Source: Adiantum capillus-veneris | Lineage: Eukaryota; Streptophyta; Polypodiopsida; Polypodiales; Pteridaceae | Direction of reading: 5' to 3' | DNA length: 60,000 nucleotides | NCBI GenBank assembly: GCA_014529385.2 | Contig: CM043951.1 | Coordinates: 113,446,469-113,506,468 of the forward strand | In this document: positions 11,395 to 22,774 of the stretch, one piece after another | How positions within the stretch are numbered: the stretch's first letter is position 1 | Layout of the letters: every line of letters starts with the position of its first letter | Notes under the pieces: model-generated | What the model saw: only the letters and a program-made list of their open reading frames with translations | Told to the model about the DNA's origin: nothing | Databases searched by the model: none | Translations under genes and position numbers: made by a program

Positions 11395-11622
11395 TGTCAC
11401 CATACATATGTGATAGTGATGTGTGTGAACACACTTAGCACCGATGTGGCATTTTTACCTCACTAGAACATTTTTGCCCTCGTGCATTGTATATATTCCC
11501 ATCACTCTAGGGCAACATTATCTTTCATTGTGCACTAAGAAATACATACTCTCTGTTGTGTGCCTTGAGGTTCTTTGTCTTCTCTAGTATGTGTGTGATT
11601 CCCTAGAACCCTATTTCCAACA
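11395..11622 (+). repeat. Copia LTR of the 4361-8790 family, plus strand
   Basis: Starts TGTCACCATA and ends TTCCAACA. It aligns over its whole 228 bp with the reverse complement of 8566-8790 (GTGATGTGTGTGAACACACT, GTGCATTGTATATA, GTGTGCCTTGAG). A primer site follows at once, so this is a 5' LTR rather than a solo LTR. It carries a GTATATAT promoter-like box. Confidence 0.87.
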
Positions 11623-11780
11623 TTTGGTATCAGAGCATGTTGCATGCTCCCGAGCTTAGTCGCTAGAATCACCAGCATATGCCCGCTCAGTTTCTCAGAT
11701 TTTGGTGAGCTTTGATGACGTCAACAGGTCAACAAATACTTGGTCCCTCCTCACCCCAAACACGAGAGCTAGCAAGGGGG
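11623..11780 (+). mobile_element. Primer binding site and leader of the copia remnant
   Basis: TTTGGTATCAGAGCATG directly after the LTR is the initiator tRNA-Met primer site. The following leader (CGAGCTTAGTCGCTAG, CCCGCTCAGTTTCT, TTGGTGAGCTTTGATG) matches the leader of the minus-strand copia at 8400-8550. Similarity fades by about 11780, and no gag follows, so the rest is deleted or lies elsewhere. Confidence 0.75.
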
Positions 11781-12299
11781 ACTTCGTGGTGGAGAGGAAC
11801 GCTTTTTGGCGAGGATGAGACTTGATCATCTACGAATTCCATAGGTTGGTTCATCCTTCGTATGTGTACATGGCTGTTTTGGGTCACTGTATTTTTTTTC
11901 TCTCATGAAAGGTAGAAATTGTCATTTGAAGATTTTGAGGTTTTGAGCCCAATATTTTTCCTTGTGAAATTGCATGCATGCAAGTGTGTGTATGGCTCTT
12001 GAGTGCTCTACATTTTTTTTTTTGCATTGCATGCATGCAAGCATATGCGCTATGAGCTGAACACAAATTTCAAGCTTAGTAAGGTATTGAAGGTTAACTT
12101 ATAAACCAAGGTACTTTACAGCTTTACAATACCAATTTTGGTACTTTACAATACCAAATTTTTTCCTTTATAGTTTTGGTATTGCACAGTTTTAACTTTT
12201 GCATTGGCAAGGTTATCCATGTGCTAAAGAGCAATTCAAAATACCTATGTTGAGTTTTGCATTATTGAAACGTGTTTCCACATTGCAAGCAAAAACAAA
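11781..12299. other. Spacer with first TTTGGTA motifs
   Basis: No gene is seen. From about 12100 the motifs GGTACTTTACA and CAATACCAA appear on both strands, marking the left edge of the TTTGGTA-rich locus described at 13190 and 31690. Confidence 0.4.
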
Positions 12300-13180
12300 A
12301 TGGAGGAATAGCCTACTCTAACCAAGTTTTGCTATACAGCCGAAGAGCTGCAGAAGGAGTATGGTTTGAGCATGGAGGGTGGGATTCCAAAGGATCTTAT
12401 GGAAGAAGACGTCCCTGATGACCCATGGATGATTGTTTTCAAGAAACACTACCAGAAGAATGAGAAGGTTTTCTTGAATCATGTGCAACTCAGACTAGTT
12501 GAAGATTGCAGGTTCTTGTTCCATAAGGTATATCAAGCCCCTCCATCTTGTGATTAGATCACTACAAAGTTTGCACGCTGCTTTGCTTTCAAGAATTACC
12601 ATGCGGCAACAAAGGACCCTACAAGCCATAAGGTTGCATGGGAGAGGTTTGGAGAGAATGTACTCAATATGTGTGCCCGCCGCCTGAGAGGGTTGGAGTG
12701 GAAGGTTGAAAATTGGTGAAGGGAAAATGGTGCCTCCCACGAGGTCATCCGTCATCTATTAAGAAGCCTCATCTTGTACAAAGCGGTAGTAATCTCTGTA
12801 CAGAGGTAGAGCCCCCACAACATTATGTAGAGATACCTGACTATGTTATAGACCTAGAAAGTATTGTTGAGGGAGTGCCTTAGACATGTGCAACTGCATC
12901 CACTAGGTTGAAAGAGTTGAAATCATCTCTACATCAGAACAAGGAAACTTTGTTGAGAGCGGAGGGTTTGAATTCCGTTGCGAAGCGGATAAAAGATGAC
13001 ATAGAGTACTATGAACTGCAGCTTGCAAAACTAAAGCAGGAGAACCATTGCAATGATGAGGACTTCAAAGAGGTGGAGGCTGATTTGGGAGCCAGTCGAT
13101 GCATGCTTCATCGAATTGGAAACAATGAGGACATGAAGAAGCTTAAGAAGGAAGTTGATCTCTCCACAAGTAATTCTTGA
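12300..13180 (+). pseudogene. Broken unknown protein with coiled-coil C-terminus
   Basis: One frame from 12300 to 12827 reads about 175 residues with four stops (near 12309, 12555, 12717 and 12807). It includes TAEELQKEYGLSMEGG, DDPWMIVFKKHYQKNEKVF and KVAWERFGENVLNMCARRL. A second frame from about 12806 to 13180 has one stop and ends in a Lys/Glu-rich, heptad-like helix (RLKELKSSLHQNKETLL, IKDDIEYYELQLAKLKQEN). The frame changes between the parts, so they may be one gene with an indel. I do not recognise the family. It lies at the start of the TTTGGTA-rich locus, so it may belong to an uncharacterised transposon or be a dead host gene. Confidence 0.45.
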
Positions 13181-13189
13181 CATTAATGC

Positions 13190-14393
13190 CTTGAGAGAGT
13201 GGTTTTGGTATTTTTGGTAGCTTTCTAATTACTTATAGTTGTTGTTTCCTTGGTAGTTCTGATACATTTGGTGGTTTATGGTAGTTTCTAGTAATTCATT
13301 TTATTTTTGCATTATTGGTAGATTCTGGCAAGTGTGGCGGTTTTGAAATCCTTTTGTAGTTTTTCGTATTCGTGAAAGCTCTTGATATTTTTTGGTATAT
13401 GTAACTCTTGCTTTGGTAGTTTTGTCAGTGTCTAGTCCTCTTGCTTTTGTATGGTAGTTGCATATTTTAGGTAGATTGGTAGCTTTAAGTACATATTTTG
13501 AATTTTGTATATGCTATTTTGGTAGTTTTTGTTCATATTGGTATCTTTTGGGTCTTTCTGGCTCTACTTTCTTGTTTGGTATCTTCTATCATCTTGTTAT
13601 TAGACGTTTGGCAATTTGGTAATTTTACTATTTTGTGAGTTTTGGTAGTTTTAAATGTGCTACTAGTACCATTAAACCCTTACTGTATGCTTTTGGTAGT
13701 TTTTGGTTATGCTTTGGTAGTTTATGGTGTGGATATGTACCATTAAACCCTTACTGTATGCTTTTGGTAGTTTTTGGTTATGCTTTGGTAGTTTATGCTA
13801 CCAAAACAAGGTTGTTTTGGTAGTTTTGGCGATGTTTGAATAGCTTATTTTTGTCTTGGGCGTATTCATAATTCTCTTGGTACTAACAAGAAGCTTTTGG
13901 TACTACTTGGTAGCTCATGGTTTTGAATCGGTTGAGTTCTTAGTACATGGTTTTCTTTTGTCATTGATGACATGGTAGTTTGGTACTATTTGGTAGATTC
14001 CTTGAGGACTACCTATTAGCTTTTGGTACTAACTAAAAGCTTTTGGTAGAATTCTGTTTCCTCTTTGGTGTTTTATGGTTGCTTTCTATCAATGGTTTTT
14101 TGGTGGTATTGGTAGTTTTAGGTAGTTATGGTAGCTTTTGACAACGTTCTTTGGTGGCTGTTAGGGTTTTCTTTTCCCTGCTTATGTTTCAACTACTAAT
14201 TGGTAGCTCATGGTTCTGATTTGGCTCTATTTTTGGTAGTGTCTCTGTCATTGATGACTTGGTAGTTTTGGTAGTTTGTGGTACTACTTGTTAGTATGAT
14301 GCCTTGAGGATTGCTTTTGGTACTAACTAATAGCTTTTGTACTAATCTGGTAGCTTTTGTTACTAATCTGGTACCCCCTTTGGTGCTATATGG
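13190..14393 (+). repeat. TTTTGGTAGT-rich degenerate repeat tract
   Basis: Several dozen copies of TTGGTA, mostly followed by GTT, GCT or CTA, occur in 1.2 kb. Nearly all are on the plus strand, with few TACCAA. Spacing is irregular (about 10-40 bp), so it is not a simple microsatellite. A 71-bp unit at 13667-13737 is duplicated at 13738-13808. No coding frame with a domain is present. It is cut on the right by the Tat LTR, and similar motifs (TTTGGTACT) reappear at 28600-33380. Confidence 0.65.
13667..13808 (+). repeat. 71-bp tandem duplication
   Basis: Two adjacent units starting TACCATTAAACCCTTACTG are nearly identical over about 58 bases and then diverge. The high identity inside an otherwise degenerate tract shows recent local duplication. 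Confidence 0.85.
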
Positions 14394-14806
14394 TGATAGC
14401 CGATTTTCAAAAAAAAAGAAAAAAAAGAAAAAAAAAATATTTTTCCTCTGTCGGAGCTTTGGCAAACACTGTCGGAAGGCTCGGCAATGCTCGGGTCCAC
14501 CTCACGGCCCTTGCTCGTCCATACTCTCGGTTTCACCTCACCCCACCCTCTCTCTCTACCTCTTGTTTTACACCCCTAGCGGGCCGCCAATTTTGTAATA
14601 TCCCCTCTCTCTCTTCCATTATTCTCTCTCTCTCTCTCTCTCTCTTTCAGATATTCTCCCTCCCTCCCTCTCTCGTCCACATTCCCTTCCGCCTTATATA
14701 CCCCCCCCCCCCCCCCCCCCTGTTTGTTCCCCGACCATGGCAGACCATCTCTTCCCCCCCCAGCTTCACCTAGCCCTAGCTCTAGCTCTCTCTCTTAGGA
14801 GCGGTC

Positions 14807-15067
14807 CCGCAGACCTCGGGGGGTTCACTATGTGTAAAACTACCATATCACGTGCGTTCAAGACATGTTTGTAAAACCCTTATCTGTGAATTTTGTTAGG
14901 AATATAATGTACCCTTTTCTTTTAAATCTGTAAGTTTTTCTCAAATTTGAAAATATAATGCCCTTCTGTATATATATTTCTGTAAGTTTCAAGAACTTTA
15001 AATACCCTTTTGTTGAACTCACGTGATAGGTTACATTTTTATTAGGTGACCTCCCCGGGCCACAGAC
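14807..15067. mobile_element. MITE copy 2 with near-perfect 8-bp duplication
   Basis: The element at 14815-15059 (245 bp) has long inverted ends: CTCGGGGGGTTCACTATG...CATATCACGTGCGTTCAA against CCCGGGGAGGTCACCTAA...CTATCACGTGAGTTCAA read from the right. The flanks CCGCAGAC (14807-14814) and CCACAGAC (15060-15067) match at seven of eight bases. The sister LTR has the uninterrupted site CCAGAGAC at 25299-25306 in the same context (GGAGCGGTC...CTT), which is the empty site. The MITE therefore arrived after the Tat element inserted. Same family as 2576-2793. Confidence 0.88.
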
Positions 15068-15103
15068 CTTAGAAAAATCTATCTCTTTCTCTCTATCCAC
15101 TTC

Positions 15104-15494
<391 letters not shown>

Positions 15495-15666
15495 CAAATA
15501 CACACCCACACACACACACACACGCTGCGCACACACCCTCTCATTCACTACCTCTTCCCCCCTTCTGCCTCTGCGTCGCTGCAGGTCCGAGAAACAACAA
15601 AAAAAATAAATATTTACATATATTTACACCCCTTGTTCCCACGCCACCACTCACGCACACACATGC

Positions 15667-15705
<39 letters not shown>

Positions 15706-16111
15706 TACACACACACTTATATATACCTACACATATACATACTCACACACTCATAAATACATACACACGCACGCGTATACGCACACAACACAAGAAAAAC
15801 ATAAAAAAGAAACGACATCAATACCATTGACAAAAGGAGGCACCCAGTTCACGCGTCGCCAACACCAAAACGAGCAAAGGCGCCGAAGGCATGCCCCGGC
15901 CAGCAACGAAAGGGGGTAACTCAAACATCTCGGCTTCTCACGACAAAAAACCGACTCCAGCAGCACTAAAACCTCACATTGACCACCCGAACCATCAACA
16001 AAACCCGTGTAAATACCCTAAAACCCCACTCTTCTCTAATAACCTAGCCATGGCTAGTGGATTGTAAAAAAAACTCCCCCCCCCAATCCCACTCTTTCTC
16101 TCTCTATCTCT

Positions 16112-16152
<41 letters not shown>

Positions 16153-16234
16153 ATTACTGGAGAGGCATCTAGGCCTTCTACTACGACCAGCGGATATTTT
16201 CAATGACCAGTGGGTAAGGACCACCTCTCAAGCC

Positions 16235-16242
16235 TATATAAA
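16235..16242 (+). promoter_or_regulatory. TATA box of Tat 5' LTR
   Basis: TATATAAA in the context AGCC-TATATAAA-GAGG, conserved at 26335-26342 in the 3' LTR. It lies about 930 bp before the LTR end, so transcription would start near 16270 and give a long R-U5. Confidence 0.6.
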
Positions 16243-17177
16243 GAGGCCTCCGCTTAGCACAAATCAGCGAACACACAAGACACCGGGGAGAGAACACCCA
16301 AGTGAAGGAGGGGCATACTAGCTCCATGCACTCTACATTGTAAGCATAACTAAGCACGTAGTGCACCCATGCTTGAGAGCTAATGGCATCATGTTTGGTT
16401 GTAAGCTTTGGGCACTTAGCATTGGCAACATCACGATTCTCCCATGATTTACCAAACTACGATCACTCTATGCACGTGAAGTAGTCGCTACTCTTCCACC
16501 AAGCAACATGAGCACGCTTGGATTGAAGGTATCAACACCACGCCACCTTGACCTCTCTCAGTGTTGGGGATTTAGGTAGCTGGTGGCTGCATCGTCCTGT
16601 TGTTCTTCCTCAACTAACCCTGCCACTAACTCCAACATTGCTGTGCACCATATGGCGCTCGTATCTCATGTTGCATCCCAAATGACAAGAGCCGGGTTTG
16701 TAGTTGTCAAGACCACCATTTGTAAGTATCTTCATCACCAATAAAAAGGGTGTAATGGTGTTTTGATCTTTGGGGTTCATCCTCTATTCTGAATTCCCAT
16801 AGTTACGGGATGTTTTGTCTCTTGTATATCACCCTACTTGTGCTCCATCATGTGCAATGTCTTCCGCCAGTCAGTGTGCCCTATTCCGACCCTTTCACAT
16901 ATCTCTCTCGTGCACATACTAATGATTTGTGATGAGGCATTTCTCTACATGTGAATGGTTGTTACACCACCATTTCGTGTTGACTACCTTGAGAGAATTT
17001 CATGTTTGCTACCCTAGGTCATGTATGTTTGCGTCCTAGCCACATTTATGCTAGGTGGTGGCCCTTCCTACCCATAGGATTACTCCTACCTCGAGATGAT
17101 TCTTGGGGATGTTCAGGCTATGTGTGGTGTAGAGGCCACCCCATATGGCATGTCATTTCCGGCCGTCATTTTCCTAC

Positions 17178-17192
17178 TGCCCCCACCGAGGA
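17178..17192 (+). promoter_or_regulatory. Candidate non-canonical primer binding site
   Basis: TGCCCCCACCGAGGA lies 9 bases after the 5' LTR. The second Tat element has TGCCCCCACTGAGGA 8 bases after its 5' LTR (41017-41031), while the flanking bases differ. Conservation exactly where a tRNA primer should bind is suggestive, although the usual TGG start next to the LTR is missing. Confidence 0.45.
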
Positions 17193-17245
17193 TCCTTTCA
17201 TGAAACCCTTCAATTTACAAGACTGAAACCCCTAAACTTTTGTGG

Positions 17246-17407
17246 ATGGATGAATGGCTAGCAAGGTTCGCTATCTGGATGACAGAAGAAGAAGAAGAAG
17301 ATCTCCAAGCACAACTAGACGAACTTCGCATCTCCATTGAAGCTCGAGTGCCAGGCGTAACGGTAATCGATTTGCAGTGGGAGAGTCAACCAACACGCCA
17401 AACTTAG
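17246..17407 (+). CDS. Small acidic leader ORF (53 aa)
   Basis: ATG at 17246 opens 53 codons ending in TAG at 17405-17407. The product begins MDEWLARFAIWMTEEEEED and continues with a short helix-like stretch (LQAQLDELRISIEARV). It could be an upstream reading frame of the element or the remnant of an extra ORF such as some Tat elements carry before gag. It may equally be chance; no homology is claimed. Confidence 0.25.
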   Translation: MDEWLARFAIWMTEEEEEDLQAQLDELRISIEARVPGVTVIDLQWESQPTRQT

Positions 17408-17963
17408 TGGATATACATAGGCTGGGTGCCAAGAAGAAGAAGGAGAAGGTCGAAACCATGTCCAAAACCTACAACCAACCCACAACAACAAGATGGAAGG
17501 AGCTCTGCATAATAGAGAACCAACACTATTCTACTTCGAGAATTGCGTAACTCAAGTCACCGAGGTAATTATCACAGTCAGTTTCCAAGTCTCATGTGAT
17601 GCTGCAGCACAAATAACGAAAGAATTTTCTCACACTCTCACTAGAGAAACTAGGGATCTACTGAGTTTGTTTTAGGAAAGAACACCACCCTCTCCCACAA
17701 GCTTGGACAGTGACCAAGCACCTCTAAGATTCACATGAATCAGTACAACCTACCTCAAGACAGATCACACATACCAACACGTTGTGAGAAGGATGAAAAC
17801 ACACACAGCGCCTCTATAACGATCCGACACATACTCTTGGGAAGATACACACACACACACACACTATGGGGCACCACTCGGCTTAGACAACACACCTGGC
17901 CGAGACATGGAACACACCTCTGGAGTGAGAGGAAAGAGACTATCCACTTGCCCACTCCACACA

Positions 17964-17996
<33 letters not shown>

Positions 17997-19156
17997 AAAA
18001 AACTCAGCTCAAAAGAGGAGAATTTCTGATGTTTAGATACAATTGAGATTGGGCCAACACCAATGGGGCAAATAGCTCACACAATATGGGTAAAATAAGC
18101 CAGATACAATCACAAACTAGAGCAGAAACTTCGCTCATAGGAGAAACTTACACAGAAAAACAGCAGGAAAAGAGTGAGTAATTTGGCAAAATGGACAGTG
18201 CCATCGCATCCGGAACGGCCCAAAACCCTAGTCTACAATGTCAAAGTGCTCAAATCCGACCTTTGATGAGCAGTTTATGGCCAAAACAGGCTCCAAAAAC
18301 CCCAAAAACACACCTGCGGCTGTTCCTCCTCTCTTCTCCACGTTTTTTCTGGTCTTCTCTCAGTTTTTTCAATTCCCACAATTAGATTTATTAGTTGGGC
18401 ACCTTTGGCCTTTTAGATGACCTCAAACGGACCCCGAACAGGCCAAAAATTGACCTCACAGTGCATAGTTGTCACCTTTTTTGCATCATCCGCACACCTA
18501 GCACTCATTTCTTTTCAATAATGCGTCTCACAACCATGTGAAGTGGCCCCAGAAAGTGGTCCTAATGATGAACTTTCTACATAACTCTCACAAGAAAACA
18601 CCACTTTGTGTCCGTATTCATCCACGTGCAAATATTGACCCCGTTTGGCCTCCTGACGCCACTCGATGCCATCTGACGCACCTGCTTACCTCATGTCGTC
18701 GGCCCGCGGATAGCTTCCTCAAGAAGTTTTACGCGCTACCAACTCTTCCTTATTGTAGAAAAAACACAGTGATACTGGTAATAGTGAAAATCGATGCAGT
18801 ATGTACACCTTGTCCTACCTGTACACATGTGGGCCCCACGTAACCACCTGGCTCTGAAAAATGGGCAATTCTTTATTTGATGCACCATGCATGTATATGT
18901 ACATATGCGCAATCCCTTGATCCAAAAAACTCCTGACAACGTGTACGCTCAATCAAGGTAATACTGGACTTGAAGGTTTTTTGAGGTTCTGGCTTCAGAT
19001 CAGCCATTTGTCTTACCTTTGGTACAAGACAATGTACCGTTTGAAGTTTTAATCTATGTCCTAGTATAAGAGGGTATACACGCCTCCTTGTAAAGAAGAA
19101 AAAAAAAACTTTTTGCAAGCTAAGCAGTTTTTCTTTCTAGCTCTCTCTCAATAATC

Positions 19157-20392
19157 ATGGCAAGTGTAGCATTTCCAATATTGAAAGGAAAGAAGGGGGA
19201 GGATTTGGTAACAGACTTCCTAGATGACTTTCAAGTAGCATGTGTAGTGAGCAACAAAGATACGGATGAATCCCGGGTTAGAATCTTTAAGCATCTCATG
19301 AAGCTAGAAGCTTTATCATGGTACAATGCACTTCCACAAGCAACCAAGGATGACTGGGAGCCCTTAAAAACCGCTTTTAAGATGCGCTTTGGGGGAGGTA
19401 TGACTTCAGAGAAGTTGTGGGACAAGTTGAGAGACTTGAAGCAGGAGGGTCTTTTAGAATATGCCACCTATGAGTCCAAATTTGTGGATTTGTGGGAGCG
19501 GTGGGTTGAGTCACTGGCAAGGGGGGAAGCTGCACCCGATTTCCTAAAGAAAGACCGGTTTATGCATGGCTTATGGCCGCTTCTCAAGGAGAAGGTGAAG
19601 GGTAGATTCCCGGCTACGTACGAGTTAGTTGTTGAGATTGCTCGCCTTAAGGAGAAGAAGCTGCGAATGAAAGCCAAAGAAACCGAGTCAACAGAAGCAG
19701 GAACATCGCGTTGACCAGCAACCAAGACAACCACCATTGCACCACCACCACCGGCTCTTGGGGTAAGAGATGACCAACAAGATATGTTGGCCCATATTAC
19801 TGACCAACTGCAGAATTTGTATGTCCACTTAATACTGCAAGGAAGGAGTCAAGAAAGAGATCAAGACCCAGGAAGAGCAGGACAACAAAACAGGGAGTAT
19901 CATTGCTACAACTGTGGAGAAGATGGTCACGGTATGTACTATTGTCCCAAACCACGACAAAACTATAATAGAGGAGGTAGGAGGAACCAACTGTCACCCC
20001 CTAGAGAAAGAACACCCCCACCCCGAGCGCCAACCCCACCATCACAAATTCTACGTCCACCCCAGACACCACCACAAGCATCTATCCCACCTCTTCCACC
20101 ACCACCACCACCACCACCACCACCACCACCACCACCACCACCACCTGATCGGCCTGTAAACATCATAAGGCTAGAAGAGAAAGGAAAAGCCGTAGTAGTG
20201 GATCCATCCAGAGCAAAGGAGAGGGACAAGGGTAAGGAGAAGGTAACCTTTTTAGAACCACTTGAAGCAATGATTGTGAAAAGAGCTAGGAGAGAGAAAG
20301 CCACACAATCAGATGATGAGAGAATCATGAGAGGAGAGACTAGCAAGAGGCCATCCAGACCACGACGGAAATTGGGCATCATCAACTTCTAG
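19157..20392 (+). pseudogene. Tat gag with zinc knuckle and poly-proline tract
   Basis: The frame starts MASVAFPILKGKKGEDL and runs 411 codons, with a single in-frame TGA at 19712-19714. The first 185 residues form the capsid-like retrotransposon gag domain (KLEALSWYNALP, FKMRFGG, LRDLKQEG, YESKFVDLW, FMHGLWPLLKEKVKGR). The zinc knuckle CYNCGEDGHGMYYC (CX2CX4HX4C) follows near 19903, then a proline run encoded by (CCA)n at 20095-20145 and a basic C-terminus. Gag packages the element RNA. The TGA follows AGC-GTT in a short linker and is probably a mutation. Pol is in a different frame. Confidence 0.88.
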
Positions 20393-20457
20393 TTAGGGGA
20401 AAGTTCTAAGCCCTATGATCTAACATTGGATGTGGTAGAGCAAGGACCAAAGATTAC

Positions 20458-20892
20458 ATGGACACAGCTGCTACATCTCGCACAAAAAGTAAGGCGGCAA
20501 TGGTCCAAAATGGCAAGTACAAGACGCTCCAAAGCAAAGGTAGCCGGAGCAATTTCGGGTTGCAACATGGAAACATCCTTCCAATTGTCGACGTCAACAT
20601 AAAAGGAAAGAGAGTTGGAAACGCCTACATTGATGGAGGTGCACAAATTTGTGTGATGAGCGAAGCTATGATGCTTCAATTAGGGCTCGAGGTTGACAGG
20701 CCTTCTCCATGCAAGGCAAAGATGGTAAACAACGCAAAACTAAAGTGTGTCAGTGTGATAAGTGCCGTGAAGATAAAAGCTTCCAACAATGAGGTAGAGG
20801 TAGATGTTTTTGTAATGCATACTAAGGGGGAGGGCTATCCACTAATATTGGGAAGGCCATGGTTGATGGCCATGAAGGAAAAACAAGACTAG
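20458..20892 (+). pseudogene. Tat aspartic protease
   Basis: The core is NAYIDGGAQICVMSE followed by YPLILGRPWLMAMKEKQD, the active-site loop and second strand of a retropepsin. The catalytic triad reads D-G-G rather than the usual D-[ST]-G; the second Tat element has the same D-G-G-A-Q, so this is a lineage trait rather than a mutation. The TAG at 20890-20892 interrupts KQD-stop-GT where the second element has KQDWGT, so it is a TGG-to-TAG nonsense change. The frame continues unbroken into RT. Confidence 0.85.
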
Positions 20893-20910
20893 GGCACTGA
20901 CCTTCTATGC

Positions 20911-22281
20911 ATGACCGGTAAGAAAGGGGAGACAATCTACTACGACATGAAGATTGGAAAGCAGAAGCAAATGAATCTGGAAACATCAGCAGATGAAACC
21001 ACTAGCGAGTCTTCCACTTCTGAGGAGGAGACCACATCCACCGACAAAAGTGACAGTTCCATCGATGTGATGGGTATCATTATGAAAGATCCACAAAGGG
21101 TAAGCACAACTGGTGATCCATCACTAGAAGGGCAACACAATGAAGAGGAGAGCAAATCACGTGGCCTAGGAGAAAGTAGGTTAAAGGGTATGTTGTCCAC
21201 GGAATTAACACTTGAGGAGAAAGATAGTTTTTTGCAAATGTTGATGGGATTTCCTGACCTGTTCATTGACAACTATGAAAGAATCACAGGCATTACAGTA
21301 GTGGAACATCATATTAAGCTGAAGAAAGGTGTAAAACCAGTTGTGCAAAACCTACGACGACTGGGGGTCATACAAGAGAAGGCATTCTTGGCTGAGGTAA
21401 GGAAACTTATGGAGGCGGGATTCATCTCTCCTGTAGAGAACTTAGAATGGGTGTCACCCGTAGTAGTGACGCCTAAAAAAAATGGTAAGTGGAGGGTCTG
21501 TGTTGACTACAAACCACTAAATGTAGCTACAAAGAGAGACCACTTTCCTCTCCCTTTCTTGGATGAAATTTTGAATGAAGTAGCGGGTTTTGAATGCTAT
21601 ACCGTGTGTGATGGTTATTCTGGATACTTTCAAATACGCATATCCTTGGAAGATCAGCTAAAAACCACTTTTATCACGCCATGGGGTTGTTTTGCATACA
21701 GGGTTATGCCATTTGGTCTCACAAATGCACCTGCCACATTCCAAAGATATGTCACATATGTTTTTCAGCCGTTCTTTGGAACATCCATAAGAGTGTTCAT
21801 TGATGATTTTTGTCTATATAGCTCTCGCATTTCACACTTAGAAAAGGTAACTGAAGGTTTGGCCAGGTTGCAAAGCCTAGGCGGGCAATTAAATGTGGAT
21901 AAATGCCACATTGGGGAGAGTAAAGCCATTCTACTAGGCCATGGAATTTCAGCAAAAGGTATCAACATCGACCCAAGTAAGGTGTCTGCGCTCATGGACC
22001 TACCTTCACCAACGACCGCATGTCAACTGGTCTCTTTTCCACAAAAAGTGAGGTACTTGAGTAGATTCATACATCTACTATCACAACTTGTTCTACAACT
22101 ACAACAACTCACTCAAAAATCAACTTTCACTTGGGACGAGGAAAGCAAACATCACTACAACAAGGTAAAGGAGGTCTTAGCCACCCTTCCAACTATCAAC
22201 TTGTTCTACAACTACAACAACTCACTCAAAAATAAACTTTCACTTGGGACGAGGAAAGAAAACATCACTACAACAAGGTAA
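20911..22281 (+). pseudogene. Tat reverse transcriptase
   Basis: Follows the protease in the same frame. After an acidic, Ser/Thr-rich linker come the RT blocks: VVQNLRRLGVIQEKAFLAEV, WVSPVVVTPKKNGKWRVCVDY, RDHFPLPFLDEILNEVAG, FITPWGCFAYRVMPFGL, TNAPATFQRY and the catalytic VFIDDFCLYSS (FIDD, the Athila/Tat form of YXDD). The connection GHGISAKGINIDPSKV follows. The enzyme would copy element RNA into DNA. The frame is lost at 22196-22309 because a 113-bp segment is duplicated, and RNase H continues in another frame. Confidence 0.92.
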
Positions 22282-22309
22282 AGGAGGTCTTAGCCACCCT
22301 GCCAACTAT
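22084..22309 (+). repeat. 113-bp tandem duplication in pol
   Basis: The unit beginning CAACTTGTTCTACAACTAC occurs at 22084 and again at 22197, nearly identical through CCAACTATC. Its length is not a multiple of three, so it shifts the RT frame into the wrong register for RNase H. The junction carries a short shared word (ACTATCA / CTACTATCA). Confidence 0.93.
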
Positions 22310-22658
22310 CTCACCACCTAAATGGGATGAAAAGTTCTATGTGACCTCAAGTGTGGGTGATGACTCATTGGGGGCTGTGCTACTCCAAAAGGATACGATG
22401 ACATCTTTCATGAGGCCAATCTACTTCTCTAGTCGAATGATGACAGCAGCAAAGAAAGGTTTCACCCATGTGGAACACTTAGTTTTAGCCCTTAGGTTTG
22501 CAACTACAAAGTTTAGGTCATATTTGCTGCCTAAGCAATTTGTGATTCTAACCACGGATGAGATATTTCCCTATGTCGTACAACACATGGATGTGTTTGC
22601 TAGGATTACTAAATGGCTAGTTCATCTACAAGAATTTGACTACACAGTACAGGTGTAA
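22310..22658 (+). pseudogene. Tat RNase H (first, gypsy type)
   Basis: The RT-linked RNase H domain: FYVTSSVGDDSLGAVLLQ, RPIYFSSRMMTAAKKGFTHVE, LVLALRFATTKFRSYLL, FVILTTDEIF and RITKWLVHLQEFDY. In gypsy elements this domain degrades the RNA strand of the hybrid. Its first catalytic position reads TSSVG where D is usual, so it may be inactive, as is common when a second RNase H is present. The frame ends with TAA at 22656-22658. Confidence 0.85.
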
Positions 22659-22774
22659 AGAACGACAAGGGCAAGCTTGGGGGGACTCATGACCTACCAA
22701 GTCTTTGAAAGGAAGGAGAAGCAATCTAAGGGGGAAGAAGTTCGATTACCTCCAGTACCACCAATGGTAGAAGG

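Larger units (their letters stand above)
17169..19156 (+). other. Tat leader region
   Basis: Nearly 2 kb between the LTR and gag. It holds a candidate primer site (17178-17192), a short acidic frame (17246-17407), two CA microsatellites (17849-17863 and 17966-17993) and no domain. Long leaders are usual in Tat-group elements. Confidence 0.7.

Noticed and set aside
19963-20385. Poly-glycine frame on the minus strand
   Set aside because: Antisense shadow of the (CCA)n proline tract of Tat gag.
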